64,000 nt of DNA from Manduca sexta (lineage: Eukaryota; Arthropoda; Insecta; Lepidoptera; Sphingidae). Positions 11,101 through 23,535 of this stretch are shown here, one piece after another. The notes beneath the pieces were generated by a model. It was given only the letters and a program-made list of their open reading frames with translations. It had not been told where the DNA came from and ran no database searches. Positions within the stretch are counted from its first letter, which is position 1, and the number at the start of each line of letters is the position of its first letter. The DNA lies in contig NC_051129.1 in NCBI RefSeq assembly GCF_014839805.1, positions 8,002,920 to 8,066,919 on the forward strand, read 5' to 3'. The position numbers and the translations under genes are program-made.

Positions 11101-14051
11101 AAAGTGCTAAATTCAATAACACGCCGTTACACAAACTCGCACATACTCTTGATTAACAATTCCATTGGTGTATGCAAATATATTTCTTGTCGAGGGTAAA
11201 CAGAGGCATCTGTCCCTCTGGGGTGTTGTTGAAAATTGACGTAAAACAAGGGCGCGTAATGAGGTTAGACCCGCGCAAGATATGCGGTTTAGTTTGCAAC
11301 CCGCCTACAAACTGTGCCTTTGATGTTTACTAAAATTTTAATGCTGGAATTTTAACACTATATGTGATATGGAGTTAATTTGTGCCAATGTTCAATGATC
11401 CGTGAAGTAGCATGGATATTCGTAAGGTGTAAGTTTTGGTTCTAGAAACAAGGATTTGTAATTTAACAAATAAATATGTCTGTGTGTTCACACACACATA
11501 CACACATACTAGTGTGTGTTCTCAGATGTATAATTGTTGAGCTTGCCCAGTTATTTACAGTGTTATATACTTTATGTTTGGAATTTTACGAAACTATGCC
11601 AGACTATTCGTCTTCAAACAATCAATATTGAAAACGAAATTGGAAAACTTATAGGACTCCTGTTGTCGTAAAGGTAAAGGGAGTAAAATCATTCTGATAT
11701 ATTCTATTTCACAATTGATATTCCTATTGTTCGTAGAACAATAATGTAGAGATGGAGACTGTCACTATGTTTTTAAATAGACATTGAAGTCACCTCTTAC
11801 ATATATTATTTACATAAGGCTTTCAAAAAAAAGGATATAGATATCATAAATGGCATTTCTAACAAAACTATAGATGTATATCTGAGAGCTAACTTTTCAA
11901 TCATCAGATAATATTTATTCATCATATACATTATAAAACGACTGAACTTAAAAGTGAGACAAATTCAAAACTTTACACATACAACTGACTTTTTAATCCA
12001 TTCGAGTTGTACTTTATTATAAAAAAATATATCTCATTATTGAAAAATCCGCCCTTAAAGCAACAACGAATAAAATAATCCGTGAAACTTATATCAAATA
12101 CAAAAGTTAACACAACACTTCAAACTTATCGTAAGTACATAAATTCAGAATAAAGCAAAACTGGGGGATTCTTATCGAAGAATTCAAGATTAAAATTCCA
12201 CCCTTTATTTTGCGGAGAGTCAATAGATTGAAATGAAAGCGAGAAATCAAAGGAAGCGGTCCTACTTATACAAGAATTCGTTCAAGGTTATAAGCTATAT
12301 TAAAATTACGGAGAAAGTATTTGGCCGCTTAAACAAATTAAAGATAAATATTCTGGCCTCTCAGGGTTTGAACGGAAAAAAATAAAACAAAAATGATAAT
12401 AGAATATGTTGTAATATTTTAATCTGTTTTTAATTTTCCTCGATTCTCTTTAGCCTAATATAGATAAGTAGTAATCCCCTGTTTCGAATCCAAAGATAAT
12501 TTAAAACCGTGTAGAAACTTTAAAAAAAAACTATGATTAAACTTTGATCACCGTTTAAATTTATTAAAAAATATATCATGCGATCCAAAAGCATGAACAT
12601 TAAATTATATTATCTTTTTGTTTTAAAAATGGTAAGTGTAAAGTATCAAAAAGGATAAAAAAGGCAACCCCATGTTATTTATTACAAGGGCAAAAAACCA
12701 AAAATGTACCTGTTATTAGGGTTTCTCCCTAACAGATGTTAAGGGTTCGATTTAAAGTAACGTCGTGAATAATTCACACCGCACACCCCTACGAAAGGGT
12801 TGATTATCCCCACGCACTGGATCAGGAAGTGAAAGCCTCCAGCTTTGAGGTTTGTTGCGCAAAAGGAAAAGCTGGTAACTGCTCCATAAAAAGTTTATTT
12901 ATTTATTGCTATCAGGTACAGCATTAGCACTACATTCAATGCAATAAAACAATAAGATATAACATCTAATATGTGTGCTAGTAATATACATAGCATTTAT
13001 CACTGACATACTAATATTAACGAATTAGAAGATAAAATAAAGTAAGTACTTTTCATTAAGTAACGATTACGTAAATAATTTGTTTATCATTGATTGACGC
13101 ATTATTACGTTAAATTTTGTGTGATTAGTAAATAATAAGACCCTGTTTATAAATTTTCGTATAAATGTTATTCGTCAGATAACGTATCTAACAACTAATA
13201 TATTTGATAACAATTTATTTGAAAGCATTTGATAATGTAACTTTTGCATTTGGTCGTCTTATATTCAAAGGGTACCTATTACACTGACTTTGTGAAACAG
13301 CCTCTTCGACAAAATAAATATTATCCAAATTAAATACTGAAGAATTGTCTGCATTAAACAGCAATAAGCAGCAAATAGCAATTTTTGACAGCTCTTTAAA
13401 TTTCAACAGATGTTTAAAAGTTACGAATTTGATATTAAATTAATAAAATTCGTAACTATCTAAGACGTTTATTAAATGGGTTTTCGATAGAATGAACAGA
13501 CATCATAGAGATAGAGGGCATTTGTTATATTCAAATTAAACTGACATTATTTAAGCTTACCTCATTATTTTTATGAATTAATCAATTATATAAATAATAT
13601 AAGTATTTTGATATGAAATATCTGTAGGCGCACTTATAAACCGGATTGTTATACATACATATGTTTACTAGGGTATATATATACAGTATATATATAGTAG
13701 ACTCTACGTTGTATGATGTATTAAATGAAAATAAATGTTCATTTTATAAATAGTCACTATTTTTTGTAAAAAGAATGTAATTCTTATTTTTTTCATTATG
13801 ATATATTTAGTTCCTGTTGTAATCTTTTATGCATATTGTAGCTAGAACACGATGTTTCAGATCTGCCAGGCGTCCCATGACTGCTCAATTTTTTTATGTA
13901 ATAGTTGTAACTTTTCGTATGATATGCTTCGTAAACATCATGATCATAATACAATTCATAAAACCAACTGGTACTTTTATCTTAATAAACGTATAGGTGA
14001 ATCGGTTTAATCGCAAATCGTATTCCATTATCACGAATTACGAAGCCATTC
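11101..14051. other. no gene seen
   Basis: About 3 kb of AT-rich sequence. A TG/CA palindromic tract lies at 11480-11520 and TA-rich palindromes at 13670-13697. Confidence 0.5.
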
Positions 14052-14201
14052 TCAGCCAATGCCTAGTCCTCGAATGTGGCAGTAGGCGGTCTTCTCAGAT
14101 AATGTTACGTTTGATTGAAATAGCAAAATTGCACCCATTAAGGAAGCCAGCGATATGATCGGCCGGTTACTAGACGCTTTTGATGTTGGCTCGCTTGCCA
14201 T
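14052..14201 (-). CDS. unidentified small open frame (49 aa)
   Basis: It starts MASEPTSKASSNRPII, has a hydrophobic middle (SLASLMGAILLF) and ends CHIRGLGIG then TGA. GC is near 48 percent in an AT-rich setting. It could be a first exon, a repeat-encoded piece or chance. Confidence 0.22.
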   Translation of the reverse strand: MASEPTSKASSNRPIISLASLMGAILLFQSNVTLSEKTAYCHIRGLGIG

Positions 14202-14684
14202 GCACGGCCCTATCTTGATTTGAACTATTGTTCATACAAGAGGATTTATGGTTTCCATAGATGTGACGTTTATTATTGTTATATATTACTACCATTGAAA
14301 ACTCTATTATATTTACTAATGCGTTAATAAAATACTTACTCGTCTTTACCTCGGCTAATATTATGACAAAAATCCTTTCATGAATAACAAAAATTTCCGC
14401 CAAAAATCCGCTTTTTAATTTTCTGATTTTTTGAAGTTAAGTGTGAATATAGCGTGTGCTTGAGTGTATTTTTGACTGAAAGTGTGATATTGCTACGATG
14501 AAATGTCTTAGACTAATAGTAGGCGATTACGGCTTGTAAAATTAAAAATACTTTTTACTAATATTTATTTTATTCGAAAGATTCACTTTTTTTACATAGA
14601 TATGGGTCTTATAGTAAACTGTTTTTTTTTTCAAGAACATAAGTATGTGGTGCAAAGTGCCCGTTTATGTCATAGATGAAGCCA

Positions 14685-14750
14685 ATTATCGTTTAACATT
14701 TTATAACATTTTTCACAATGCGAATTATTGTTTAACATTTTATAACATTC
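14685..14750 (+). repeat. direct repeat pair
   Basis: ATTATCGTTTAACATTTTAT then AACATTT recurs 39 bases later with one change. Confidence 0.7.
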
Positions 14751-15069
14751 TGAGGCTACACCTCAGGCGGGGTCTAGACACCCTCACATTAAACACCTGG
14801 TGGAAACTATCAAGGATATAGTTGTATCTGTATATTAAGAGCGGTTTATATTATGATATGCAAGGAGTATTCGTGTGTTGAGTTGCAACAACCGCACATT
14901 GTGGTGTTTGCTTTTAATAGCAGTTATGGCGAGAGTGTTGGAACAGCGAAGTACTTACTTATATTGTAAGTGTAATTGATTGTAATAATGATATAGTAGA
15001 AGCACATGGAGTAAAAATGAAATGAATAAATTTATTTGAACCTATAAAATGTTATACATTATTTAGAAT

Positions 15070-15165
15070 CAGTCAATATTAACTCTTCCACCAGTTCGGA
15101 AAGCAGTCTTCCACAGAGAAGAACGGACAAGAAATTCTGGTGTTGAACTGGAGTACTGAACCTGC
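15070..15165 (+). repeat. interspersed repeat fragment (CACCAGTTCGGAAAGCAG)
   Basis: CCACCAGTTCGGAAAGCAG, GAGAAGAACGGACAAGAAAT resembles a frequent lepidopteran repeat 3' part. No coding seen. Confidence 0.5.
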
Positions 15166-16019
15166 TCTGATATTGTTATGCATAAGTAGAAACATGATAA
15201 CAGTAATTAAATTGTACATCCAGTTAGTATTTTGATTTGTTGCTCGTATTACCCACGGGAAATTCGCATGCTAACTCTCTGATGATTATGATGTCCATCC
15301 CATCGCAATTTATAGACATTTTCTATTAAAAAAAAATGTTTTGACGAATACTTTGAAAGTGCATTAATCACTATATTTTCATCCTGAAAATCATCATATT
15401 TAATTTCATTTTATTTATAATAATAAGTATAATGTAAGTATGACATTTTTTCAGTAATTTATATAATCAGACAATCAAAGAGAATTAATGAGTAACTTAA
15501 AGGTACACATTTAAAACGTACGGCTCAAAGCGTTACTTTAATGAGATCCGAAAAATAATTTGTGTAAATTTTATTTTTCGCTCGGCAAATAATAAGATTA
15601 TGTTGCTGCGAAGCAATTAACTTAAAATAATAAAACAAGAATTTTGTAATGAGTGTCCCCACCTACAGAGATATAAGTGCTCCCTGAAAATTTATAGGTA
15701 CCAACGGAAAATAAGGGCCCAAACTTGAGCTGTAACAGAGTTTACTAAACAACATTTTATTTTTTATTACAAGCGACATAAGTCACGATTCTTATTAAAA
15801 TTTGTTGGTGTTTAGCAATTTTTATGTGGGCGATAAATAAAATTAAGTTCTTCTGTCATAATTATGTGTCAAGTGAGGTTATAAAGTATCTATTTAAAGT
15901 TTCTTTTACAAGTATTGTGAAGTATGTTTCAAACGAAATATCATCTTTTTTTACGCTTAATAATACTAATGTATTTATTTAAATGTTTCGATGCTTTTAT
16001 ATTTCGATGTTTGAAATAA

Positions 16020-16250
16020 ATGTAGAAACTTCTAAACGGATGAAAATGGCACATGGCTGGATCATGTCCTGGCTTAAAATATAGGATCTATCTATCCCGG
16101 TAATTTGCTTCCATGGGGAAAGATTTTTTTTTAAATAGAAAGCACTGACGTCTTACATGTGGGGCACTATGAGTCGCTATAGTGTGTTAGGGAGTTTTGT
16201 AGCGAGAAAGCCTTTTCATGCGGATGAAGCCGCGAGCAACACCTAGTTAA
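16020..16250 (+). repeat. LINE-like interspersed repeat fragment
   Basis: CTAAACGGATGAAAATGGC, then GTAGCGAGAAAGCCTTTTC and ATGCGGATGAAGCCGCGAGC, the end pattern shared with 36650-36690 and 52505-52570. Confidence 0.55.
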
Positions 16251-16580
16251 ATAAAGTAAAGATTTGTTTTCATATTAATGAGCCGATGATTGCTTTATAA
16301 CAGTTCGAAAAAAAATACATTTTAATTTACCAAAACAAAAAAGAAAATAACCCATGTTTTACGTACATAAAAATAATTTACAGTTGGTATTTTGAATTGG
16401 ATGTTCAAAGAAAAATCCTTTTCAGGCTTTCTTATGAAACCTGTGTCAGCTATTACCTATATACACTTTAGGTTTATTTAATGGAAATCCTCATTTCAAA
16501 GGCTAGACCCGAAAAATATTCGAATGTAAATAAGGTATCCGTGTCAAGACAGTCGCGCTAAAAGCCTATTTCCATAAAGC

Positions 16581-16814
16581 GTGAAATTGCAAAATATAAT
16601 CGCCTCAACGTTTGAACATAAGGCACGAAACGTTTTTATAGGGAGTGGTAGGGAAAATGACTTCAAATCATTCGCTTTTACGTCAGAACATATAAAAAAT
16701 CGACTGAATATGAAAATGGTTGGTAATCTTATATCATTTTTTCTTTTGTTTCTTGAAATTGTTTTCGCGTATTATATAATGGATGTATTACTGACTATTC
16801 CGGATTATATTTGA
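16581..16814 (+). CDS. possible small membrane-protein exon
   Basis: A 77-codon frame ends in a strongly hydrophobic stretch (LISFFLLFLEIVFAYYIMDV) before TGA. There is a preceding charged part (KNRLNMKMVG). No acceptor or polyadenylation signal is clearly placed. It may be chance in AT-rich DNA. Confidence 0.25.
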   Translation: MKLQNIIASTFEHKARNVFIGSGRENDFKSFAFTSEHIKNRLNMKMVGNLISFFLLFLEIVFAYYIMDVLLTIPDYI

Positions 16815-17116
16815 ATAATATCCGTTAGTAACCCTTATTATCTACTTTGTTTTCTGTACATTAGAAAATGTATTTGTACATTATTATATTTTGGACGAGA
16901 AAATGTAGATATATTTATTTTGTGCTCTAAAAGACTTGAATATATTTACTTATTTCTGAAGTAAATTACATTTATTTGATAGATATATCTTCTTTATTTT
17001 TACAGATGGTGTAACATAATTATGTATTTTCGTCTAAGTTACTAGTTCTCTGTATAGATTTTCGCTACTAGTTTAGGCAACACGTAGACGTAGTAAATTA
17101 CCAAAAAGAATCACTC

Positions 17117-17395
17117 CTATGGAATTAATAGCTTGCTAAAGTTGCTAAAACTATTTTGTAGTTCTCGGTAATCAATTGACGGCGGTAAAGCTGTTTCTAA
17201 GCCTAACATTCCTTCATGTTTATAGCCAACTAAGTAAAAATACAAAAGTCTAAAGGATTCCCACATACCTACTTGAATCGCTCGTCTCATAGTTTTATAT
17301 TTAAAACCCACAAATACCAGCTGAAAGAAATATGTTACTAATAGACTATAATCAATGTCAGCCTTACATAAGATCACGTCTAACCAAAATTCGTT
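17117..17395 (-). CDS. 3'-terminal exon of an unidentified protein gene
   Basis: An open frame of 92 codons plus TAG follows a good acceptor (TTGATTTTTAG at 17396-17406). It begins NEFWLDVILCKADIDY, continues through GMWESFRLLYFYLVGYKH and ends NFSKLLIP. The composition (aromatic-rich, balanced charge) is protein-like and unlike the surrounding AT-rich filler. An AATAAA on the same strand lies at about 16995-17000, some 120 bases past the stop. No upstream exon was found up to the mariner at 17992, so the gene must have a long intron, or this is a stranded remnant. No family is recognised. An alternative end at a GTATGT donor inside the frame (about 17268) cannot be excluded. Confidence 0.5.
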   Translation of the reverse strand, partial: NEFWLDVILCKADIDYSLLVTYFFQLVFVGFKYKTMRRAIQVGMWESFRLLYFYLVGYKHEGMLGLETALPPSIDYRELQNSFSNFSKLLIP

Positions 17396-17399
17396 CTAA

Positions 17400-17878
17400 A
17401 AATCAATTACATAAGCTTCAAAAGTTGCCAAAGATTTACTGATGTTTGGTCCGATTCGACCAGCCTGTCTAGAAAAATGGATGACCGAGCATTAAGGAGG
17501 AGGGGTTAAAACGCTTACTTGCGCGTATCCGTTCAAAGGGCTGTGGTATTTTTCTTTGGGTGTTAGTGTCAGTTTTTAGTGTGAGATTTTGTTGTTTATG
17601 TCCCGTAGGGTGAGTCTGATGTGAGGTTTAAGGTGATAACAGTACATGATTGTAGCTGTCAGGGTTTATTTCAATCAATCAACCATTTATCCCCTTGTGA
17701 TACATTCGAAATCGTAGAAAAAATTATGCTAATTCAAGTCCCCTTTAGTCAGCCTTATATTGGCATACAAGTGTGGCTTCAAATATTTAAAAAAATAAGT
17801 TTAAATATTGATTTATCATATTTAAATATTTATTGCATTATTATTTATACACAAACATTGACGTCTTTCATATCCATA
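17400..17878. other. no gene; probable repeat remnant
   Basis: CTTACTTGCGCGTATCCGTT, CAAAGGGCTGTGGTATTTTT (17513-17553) looks like part of a dispersed repeat; no exon upstream of 17395 was found here. Confidence 0.4.
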
Positions 17879-17989
17879 GAGTAGGCAGAGTAAGTGCACC
17901 CACTTAAGTAAAAATAGACTAAACACTTAGCTATATTTAGTCCGTCCCATGGCTTGATAGGGGCAAGTCTATCGCTATATGTTGCACAT
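17879..17989 (-). mobile_element. SINE (A family) 3' fragment at the mariner border
   Basis: CCCATGGCTTGATAGGGGC and the surrounding bases match the body of A-family copies in reverse. It stops at the mariner's left end. Confidence 0.55.
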
Positions 17990-17991
17990 TA

Positions 17992-18020
17992 TACCTAGTC
18001 TTGCCATAAATATTGTAATA
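17992..18020. repeat. mariner terminal inverted repeat (left)
   Basis: TACCTAGTCTTGCCATAAAT pairs with the complement of 19273-19301, preceded by TA. Confidence 0.75.
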
Positions 18021-18117
18021 AAGAAAAAAGAAAATTGTTAACTGCAAATAACATTTATTACTTTTACAGTGTGTCAGTTTAATACATAAATATAAAACAA
18101 TTAAAAATATAAAAAGC

Positions 18118-19211
18118 TTATTCGAAGTGGTCTCCATTGGCTGCAATACAGTCCTTTAAACGATGAGGCCAGTTATCAATAGAAGCACGCACTCTTTCCA
18201 TGGGAAAATTCTTCACTGCCAATCGTATAGATTGTTTTAGGGACTCCAAATTATCATGGCGTTTAGAGCAAGCTGTACTCTCTAAAACTGACCACAAATC
18301 ATAATCCAGCGGATTAAGATCGGGACTAGACGACGGCCAGTCTTCAGCTCTGATGAAGTCCGAAACGTTCGATTCCAACCAAGACTGCGTGGACCGAGCT
18401 TTATGACCCGGCGCCGAGTCTTGCTGGAAGGACCATACTTGGTTATTGAACATGGTGATGTTAAGGGGCTTAACTACCTTCTCAAGAATGGTATCTTGAT
18501 ACACTTGTGCCGATGTTTTGATACCTTTTTCACAAAAATATGGCTCAGTCACTCCTTCATAGCTAACACCCCACCAAACCATCACTGAAGTCGGATAATG
18601 TCCACGTTGCACTCTGTCGACTAATTGGGAAGCTTCCTTAGAGCTTTGAGCATAAATACGGTCATTTTGTTTGTTAAAATGTTGCTCAATTGTAAAAATT
18701 TTCTCATCCGTAAACAAAATTTTTCTGTGACCTCCCTTTGCGTACCGCTTCAGTAGTTGTTTCGATTTTACCACCCTATTCTTCTTTAAATTATCAGTTA
18801 AGAAATGGCCAGTGCGTCTCTTATAGGCTGCAAGTCCTAAGTCATCTTTTAAAATACGCGACATGGTTCTAGGTGCTATCTTCATTTCCCGAGATAAAAT
18901 CTTTTGCTTTCGGACAGGATTTCTTCGAATTCTTTCCCTTACTGCTTTGACCACCTTTTTCGTACGAACACTACGTGGACGGCCAGATCTTTTCTGTCAC
19001 AAACAGAGGAGGTCTCATTGTACCTATTAATAGCCCGGTACACAAACATTTTACTAATACCAAGTGTATGGAGAGTTTTAAAAATTGCATTTGGCTCCAT
19101 ACCTACTTTGTGTAATGCTATCACAGCGATTCGGTTCTCTTTATCACCCCACACCATTTTAATATCGCAAAATATTTTACAATGTATTGGCGCCAAAATG
19201 AGAAAACACAA
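18118..19211 (-). pseudogene. mariner (DD37D) transposase, single frame break
   Basis: The frame opens at 19211 (MCFLILAPIHCKIF..., probably with the true start at the downstream MVWGDKENR) and carries a paired helix-turn-helix DNA-binding half. Near 18990-18993 (plus-strand T4 run) one base is missing and reading continues in the frame that ends at 18118. A GRPR hook-like motif lies at the break. The catalytic triad is FTDEK, QQDSAPGH and SPDLNPLDYDLW; from the second Asp to the Asp of NPLD there are 37 intervening residues, hence DD37D. The enzyme would cut and paste the element at TA sites. About 345 aa if continuous, normal for maT. Apart from the break no stop was seen. Confidence 0.88.
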
Positions 19212-19272
19212 TGAACAATCGTATAAAAATGACAGATTCGAAATTCAAATGTAATATTTTTTTATAATTAAG

Positions 19273-19301
19273 TGTAACAGTATTTATGGCCAGACTAAGT
19301 A
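19273..19301. repeat. mariner terminal inverted repeat (right)
   Basis: ATTTATGGCCAGACTAAGTA is the complement of the left end with a few mismatches, followed by TA. Confidence 0.75.
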
Positions 19302-19309
19302 TAACACAT

Positions 19310-19515
19310 TAGCTTTTGCTCGCGGCTTTTCTCGTGTGAAAACGTTTTTCCTGCATAAAAGTCGTGCTAGATATTTTTCTAGATAACAAATAGCTTATAT
19401 TCTGCCCAGTGTTTCAAACTATCTTCATATCAAATGTTATCGAAATCGGTTCAGTGGTTCAGTCGTGGGAGCGTAACAAACAATCAGAGTTACTTTCACA
19501 TTTATAAGTATGGAT
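19310..19515 (+). repeat. LINE-like interspersed repeat fragment
   Basis: GCTTTTGCTCGCGGCTTTTC, then ATCGAAATCGGTTCAGTGG and TTACTTTCACATTTATAAGT, a familiar insect repeat 3' region. A partial copy lies at 41055-41300. Confidence 0.6.
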
Positions 19516-20233
19516 AGGTATATTATTTACATTTATTGTATATAATACAATACTATAGTCCGAGAAAAAACAAAACCAACAACTAGGTCAGCTGATAATA
19601 TGTGATCGCCGCCGTTCAAGAAGTCTCACAATACCAAAGGAGGCGTCGCTCCGATGTCGACCTTTTAGGAAAAGCATATAAAGGCGTGGAGATGGTTGTA
19701 TTCCCCTTTTCTCTGGTAATACTGGTTATTCGAAATACTATAGTAAAGTAGGTTTTGTGCCGTCATCATAATATGAAATTAAGCGTGACTACTGAATTAT
19801 ATAATTAAGACAAGTTTATAATAATCCTAGGTACTAATCGATATTTCCAATAAACAAATCCAGTTACTTTTTTGATCTATCTCAAAAAATGATTAATCTA
19901 AATAAAGTTCTTTTGACACGCTTACAAATGAGTTATTGTGATTGGTTCATTCTCAGAATCTGATTGAAGGTAGGGATTGCTTATGAAATACCGCTGTAAT
20001 CAGTAATTATTAAAATTTTTACATCAGGAAACTACTCCATATGAGAGCTAGATATATTCTAAGATATAAAGTGACTAACGTAACCATAAAACATTTAACT
20101 CTCTTTAATCGATAAGTGACTCCGCATTGCCTAACAACAATCGATATACAATTAATGATATCGGAATGAAAATTAAAAGGAAGAAAACAGATATTAAGGT
20201 AATCAATGAAACCTCAAAAGTACCCACACGTTA

Positions 20234-20422
20234 GTGTTGCTATTGAAACATTTATCAGTAATAGATAATAGGCGTAGGTACGACATCTTTAACGCTATAT
20301 TTAAACATTTAATTTGGGCAACATTTTTTAAAAATAGTCCTACATTAAGACGAAAAATATCACTACCGTATGATGTTGATAACTTTTTAGCACAACCGAA
20401 GGTTATAATGAAACTAGTTTAA
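20234..20422 (+). CDS. possible coding remnant
   Basis: A 62-codon frame ends ISLPYDVDNFLAQPKVIMK, with AATAAA 20 bases past the stop. The composition is protein-like only in its second half. No family recognised. Confidence 0.2.
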   Translation: MLLLKHLSVIDNRRRYDIFNAIFKHLIWATFFKNSPTLRRKISLPYDVDNFLAQPKVIMKLV

Positions 20423-21504
20423 AACAAAAGTAAATAAACACAGCAAAAGAAATACATAAAGAATTAAATTTTCCTGTACCATGACGAAATCTCGCAGTAA
20501 ATGTATCTTCTTTGAAAATGTTTGGTAACAATACCGTTTTCCGTAACAAAAACACGATCACAAAAGTATCCGATGCTTTATGTTCCCGAAGGATTAGCTA
20601 CGTATGTTTACCTGTTACCCCATCATGTGAGTTGAATAGAAAAAAATATGGTGGTTCAATATGGCGGATGGCTACACCTATTTTCCACTGATGGCAATAA
20701 CCGCCGACAATTGCTTTGTGTTGCTTTCAAAAGAAAAATAGTAGGCCTCTAGATTGCTTTCAAACCCTTGAGGTTGTCAGATGGGAGGGTTATTTACATC
20801 CTATCGGAAAAAGTTCCCTTTTAACCGACGCAATGTTCCCGAATTGTACATTTATCCTATTTAATGTGTAATTTTCTTTTGTTTTGTACGGATCTGGTGA
20901 ATTATAGAAAGGGAATGTGTGATTTGGGTTCAATTTGATATTGAATATATATTTAGTCATTTACACAAAGATGTATATATAAATACTTAGCATACGTAAG
21001 AATACGATTATAACTTTGTATAGCCTGACCAGGAACATAGAAAATCTCTCCATGTTTCGGCTCAATATGGAACCTATTTCTTGTAAGAACAATGTTACCT
21101 TTTTAACGTGAAATAAAAAGGGCGGCCCAAGAATATCTTTAATTATCCCGACTAGGCTATATATAATATGTTCATATTTTTAGGACATATAAGACAATAT
21201 CCATCTCCGTCTAATGTATAAACATCAGTTAATTAAATTCAACATTTATTAATTATCCAAATCCGAAATTGTTAATAAAAAATATATTCATTGAATATTA
21301 TAACTATATTTAATATTAACCTCAGGAAAATAAAAATATGATTTGCCAATATCAAGCCCGCGGCGTAATTTTCTGTATTCCCATCGCGTAATTAAAAACT
21401 ATTTATAGACATTGTAATAAAAAAGTTGATCAAAGTTTATACTGGAGTAACAGATGTTTTAATGAAAATTTATTATCAAAAAGATCTCGATCCAACATTC
21501 TATA
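20423..21504. other. no gene seen
   Basis: AT-rich, unassigned. Confidence 0.5.
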
Positions 21505-21908
21505 AGTTTTATGCGAAAAACCGGACAAGTGCGAATTGGCCCCGCCCTTCAAGGGTTCCGTACAAAACAAATTTTGATATCAAATTAATTATTTACGGTT
21601 TTCAGATTTTTCCTATACATATGCTGTAAGACATTGCTTCTTGTCAAATTTCATGGTTTTAAGTCAACTAAGGTACCCTATAGATTTTGATAACCTTACG
21701 AAAGCGCAAAATACGCGAAATAATATGTCATATCTTTGATCACTTACAAGTTTATTTTTATCTCAGCTGAAAGAATCCATAGACCCGATTATTCGATATA
21801 AATGTCAATATGATATATCTACGTGTTATAGAGAAAAAGGGTCTTGACAGACAGACAGACAACAAAGTGATCCTATAAGTATTCCTATTGAGATACAGAA
21901 CCCTAAAA
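21505..21908 (+). repeat. CCGGACAAGTGCGA repeat with GACA tract
   Basis: It starts ACCGGACAAGTGCGAATTGG with AGGGTTCCGTAC, and ends GACAGACAGACAGAC, AACAAAGTGATCCTATAAG and AGAACCCTAAAAA. This widespread insect repeat also lies at 51231-51552. Confidence 0.7.
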
Positions 21909-22499
21909 ATGACACGAAATAAATCCAGTCGTAAAACCTAAATAAGTCATAAAGGGAGTTTATTAAGCATTTACGGTACAGACATCTTTGTATACGGTAT
22001 CAATGTTACTTTATGAGGGGATCGTAAAGTCTGTGGTCCGATATCCCTAGTTTAGGGACTAAGGGTCAATGATGCGTCGGATGTCTACGACAATTCGATT
22101 CCTATAAAAAACGTGACTAATTCGAGAACCGTTTTATGCGGACTGAAGTCGTATATAGAGATTACTTTACGGAAGGTATATTTGAATTTTATTTGATAAA
22201 AAGAGAAGTAGGATGCTCGGTTACTTGATGGTAAATGATCGTCGTTAACAGAGATGACACCGAATTAAATCAAGTTAAATTTTAAATTCGACTCACGGTC
22301 CCATAAGAATGCATTGTAGGGAACTTTACTCAATTATATGCAGTATATTTTGTATACGAAAAGCCAATTATCACACCAACTCCAATGGGAAACGGCGCAA
22401 CAAACTTTTATTTATTAGTGTTGCAGAAATAAATTGGCTTAGATGTTACTAGGATCAAGTTTTCTGTCTAATCGTCTCACAAAAAAGTCAAGTATTACC

Positions 22500-22760
22500 C
22501 AACCTTTTTTTTCGCGGGGAAACAGCGCGTCATCTTTACCGCCGCCTTGAGGTGAGTGGAACGGTTCTGTTGGTTTCACTGGTCTTACGGCCCAATGTCG
22601 ACACTTGAGAGTATAGCATCATTCGAGCGAGCATTGAACCGAGTCCCTACCCCTGTATCAATGCCCTACACCAGCATATCAATTCAACCAGAACCTGTGG
22701 TGGCCTTCTTCGGCGCATATGGGAGGGCCCCGGGGTATCTTATGATAGTGAGATATATAC
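22500..22760 (+). repeat. unnamed GC-richer repeat, copy 1
   Basis: GAGTGGAACGGTTCTGTTGG, TCGACACTTGAGAGTA, CATCATTCGAGCGAGCATTG and TTCTTCGGCGCATATGGG match 59895-60130 in order. About 80 percent alike by eye. The source element is unknown. Confidence 0.7.
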
Positions 22761-23377
22761 GGAACTGTCCCTAAAGTATTACCAACCTAGTAATTAAACT
22801 ATTAAATTAGGTTCACTGCACATTTACGCTGCCACTAAAACAAAAGACGACTTTTACTCGAGTAGAATTAATTCTAATTTTTTGGTTGATATTCGCGTGC
22901 TCGCCAATGACTCGAATAGTTGAAAATAAACAAAGCGAACTATAAAATGAATTATTTTAAATATTGTTTATGATCCTTTGGGAAATTAAGCGAATGTATT
23001 TTGGTTTACAGAGTTAAGTGAGACTTCTGATAGGAAAGCACTTTGGACGTCTGAAAGTTTTCAAAGGAATCTATAGGGGTTTTCAGTCATATGAAATAAA
23101 TATTCCAATAAAATAGCTTACGTAGGAGTTAAGTTAATAAGACCTGGATGTTTTCTAAAAATAAAATAGCATCTCTCTTTAAGTACTAGATCTTGACTGA
23201 TTTATAAACAAAAATTAACCTTTCAAATGAATCCTGAGAGATCACAATTGCAAATTAATGTGAAGTTTATTGTAGACTATTTAATATTATGAATAGATTG
23301 TCAATTCAACTTAATAATCACCATTTTAAGGTCAATAATATATTGACGCTTAAAAACAAACATTGTTACTCAATAAG

Positions 23378-23535
23378 TAGGGTGAAGTTTTTCAAAAGGT
23401 AACCCAAGGCAAAAAAATATAACCTTAGTTAACCATATCGCGGCCAATTTAACACAAAACAAAATCTAAGACAATCGTAAATAAACCTAAAAGGGAAGCC
23501 GGTAGGAGTAGAGTTGTATGGACGCATCGCCACTG
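23378..23535. mobile_element. hAT-type MITE copy (left end worn)
   Basis: GGGTGAAGTTTTTCAAAAGG at left and GGGAAGCCGGTAGGAGT then GACGCATCGCCACTG at right, as in 35783-35914. The left terminal bases have diverged. Confidence 0.65.

Larger units (their letters stand above)
17992..19301 (-). mobile_element. mariner element, DD37D (maT) type
   Basis: This 1.31-kb element has inverted terminal repeats of about 28 bp (CCTAGTCTTGCCATAAATA at the left against CTTAGTCTGGCCATAAATA read from the right), flanked by TA on each side. Size, TA target and transposase type fit the maT group of Tc1/mariner. It landed next to or in an old SINE fragment (17879-17989). The transposase is broken by one frame shift. 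The ends are about 89 percent alike by eye over 28 bases. Confidence 0.85.
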
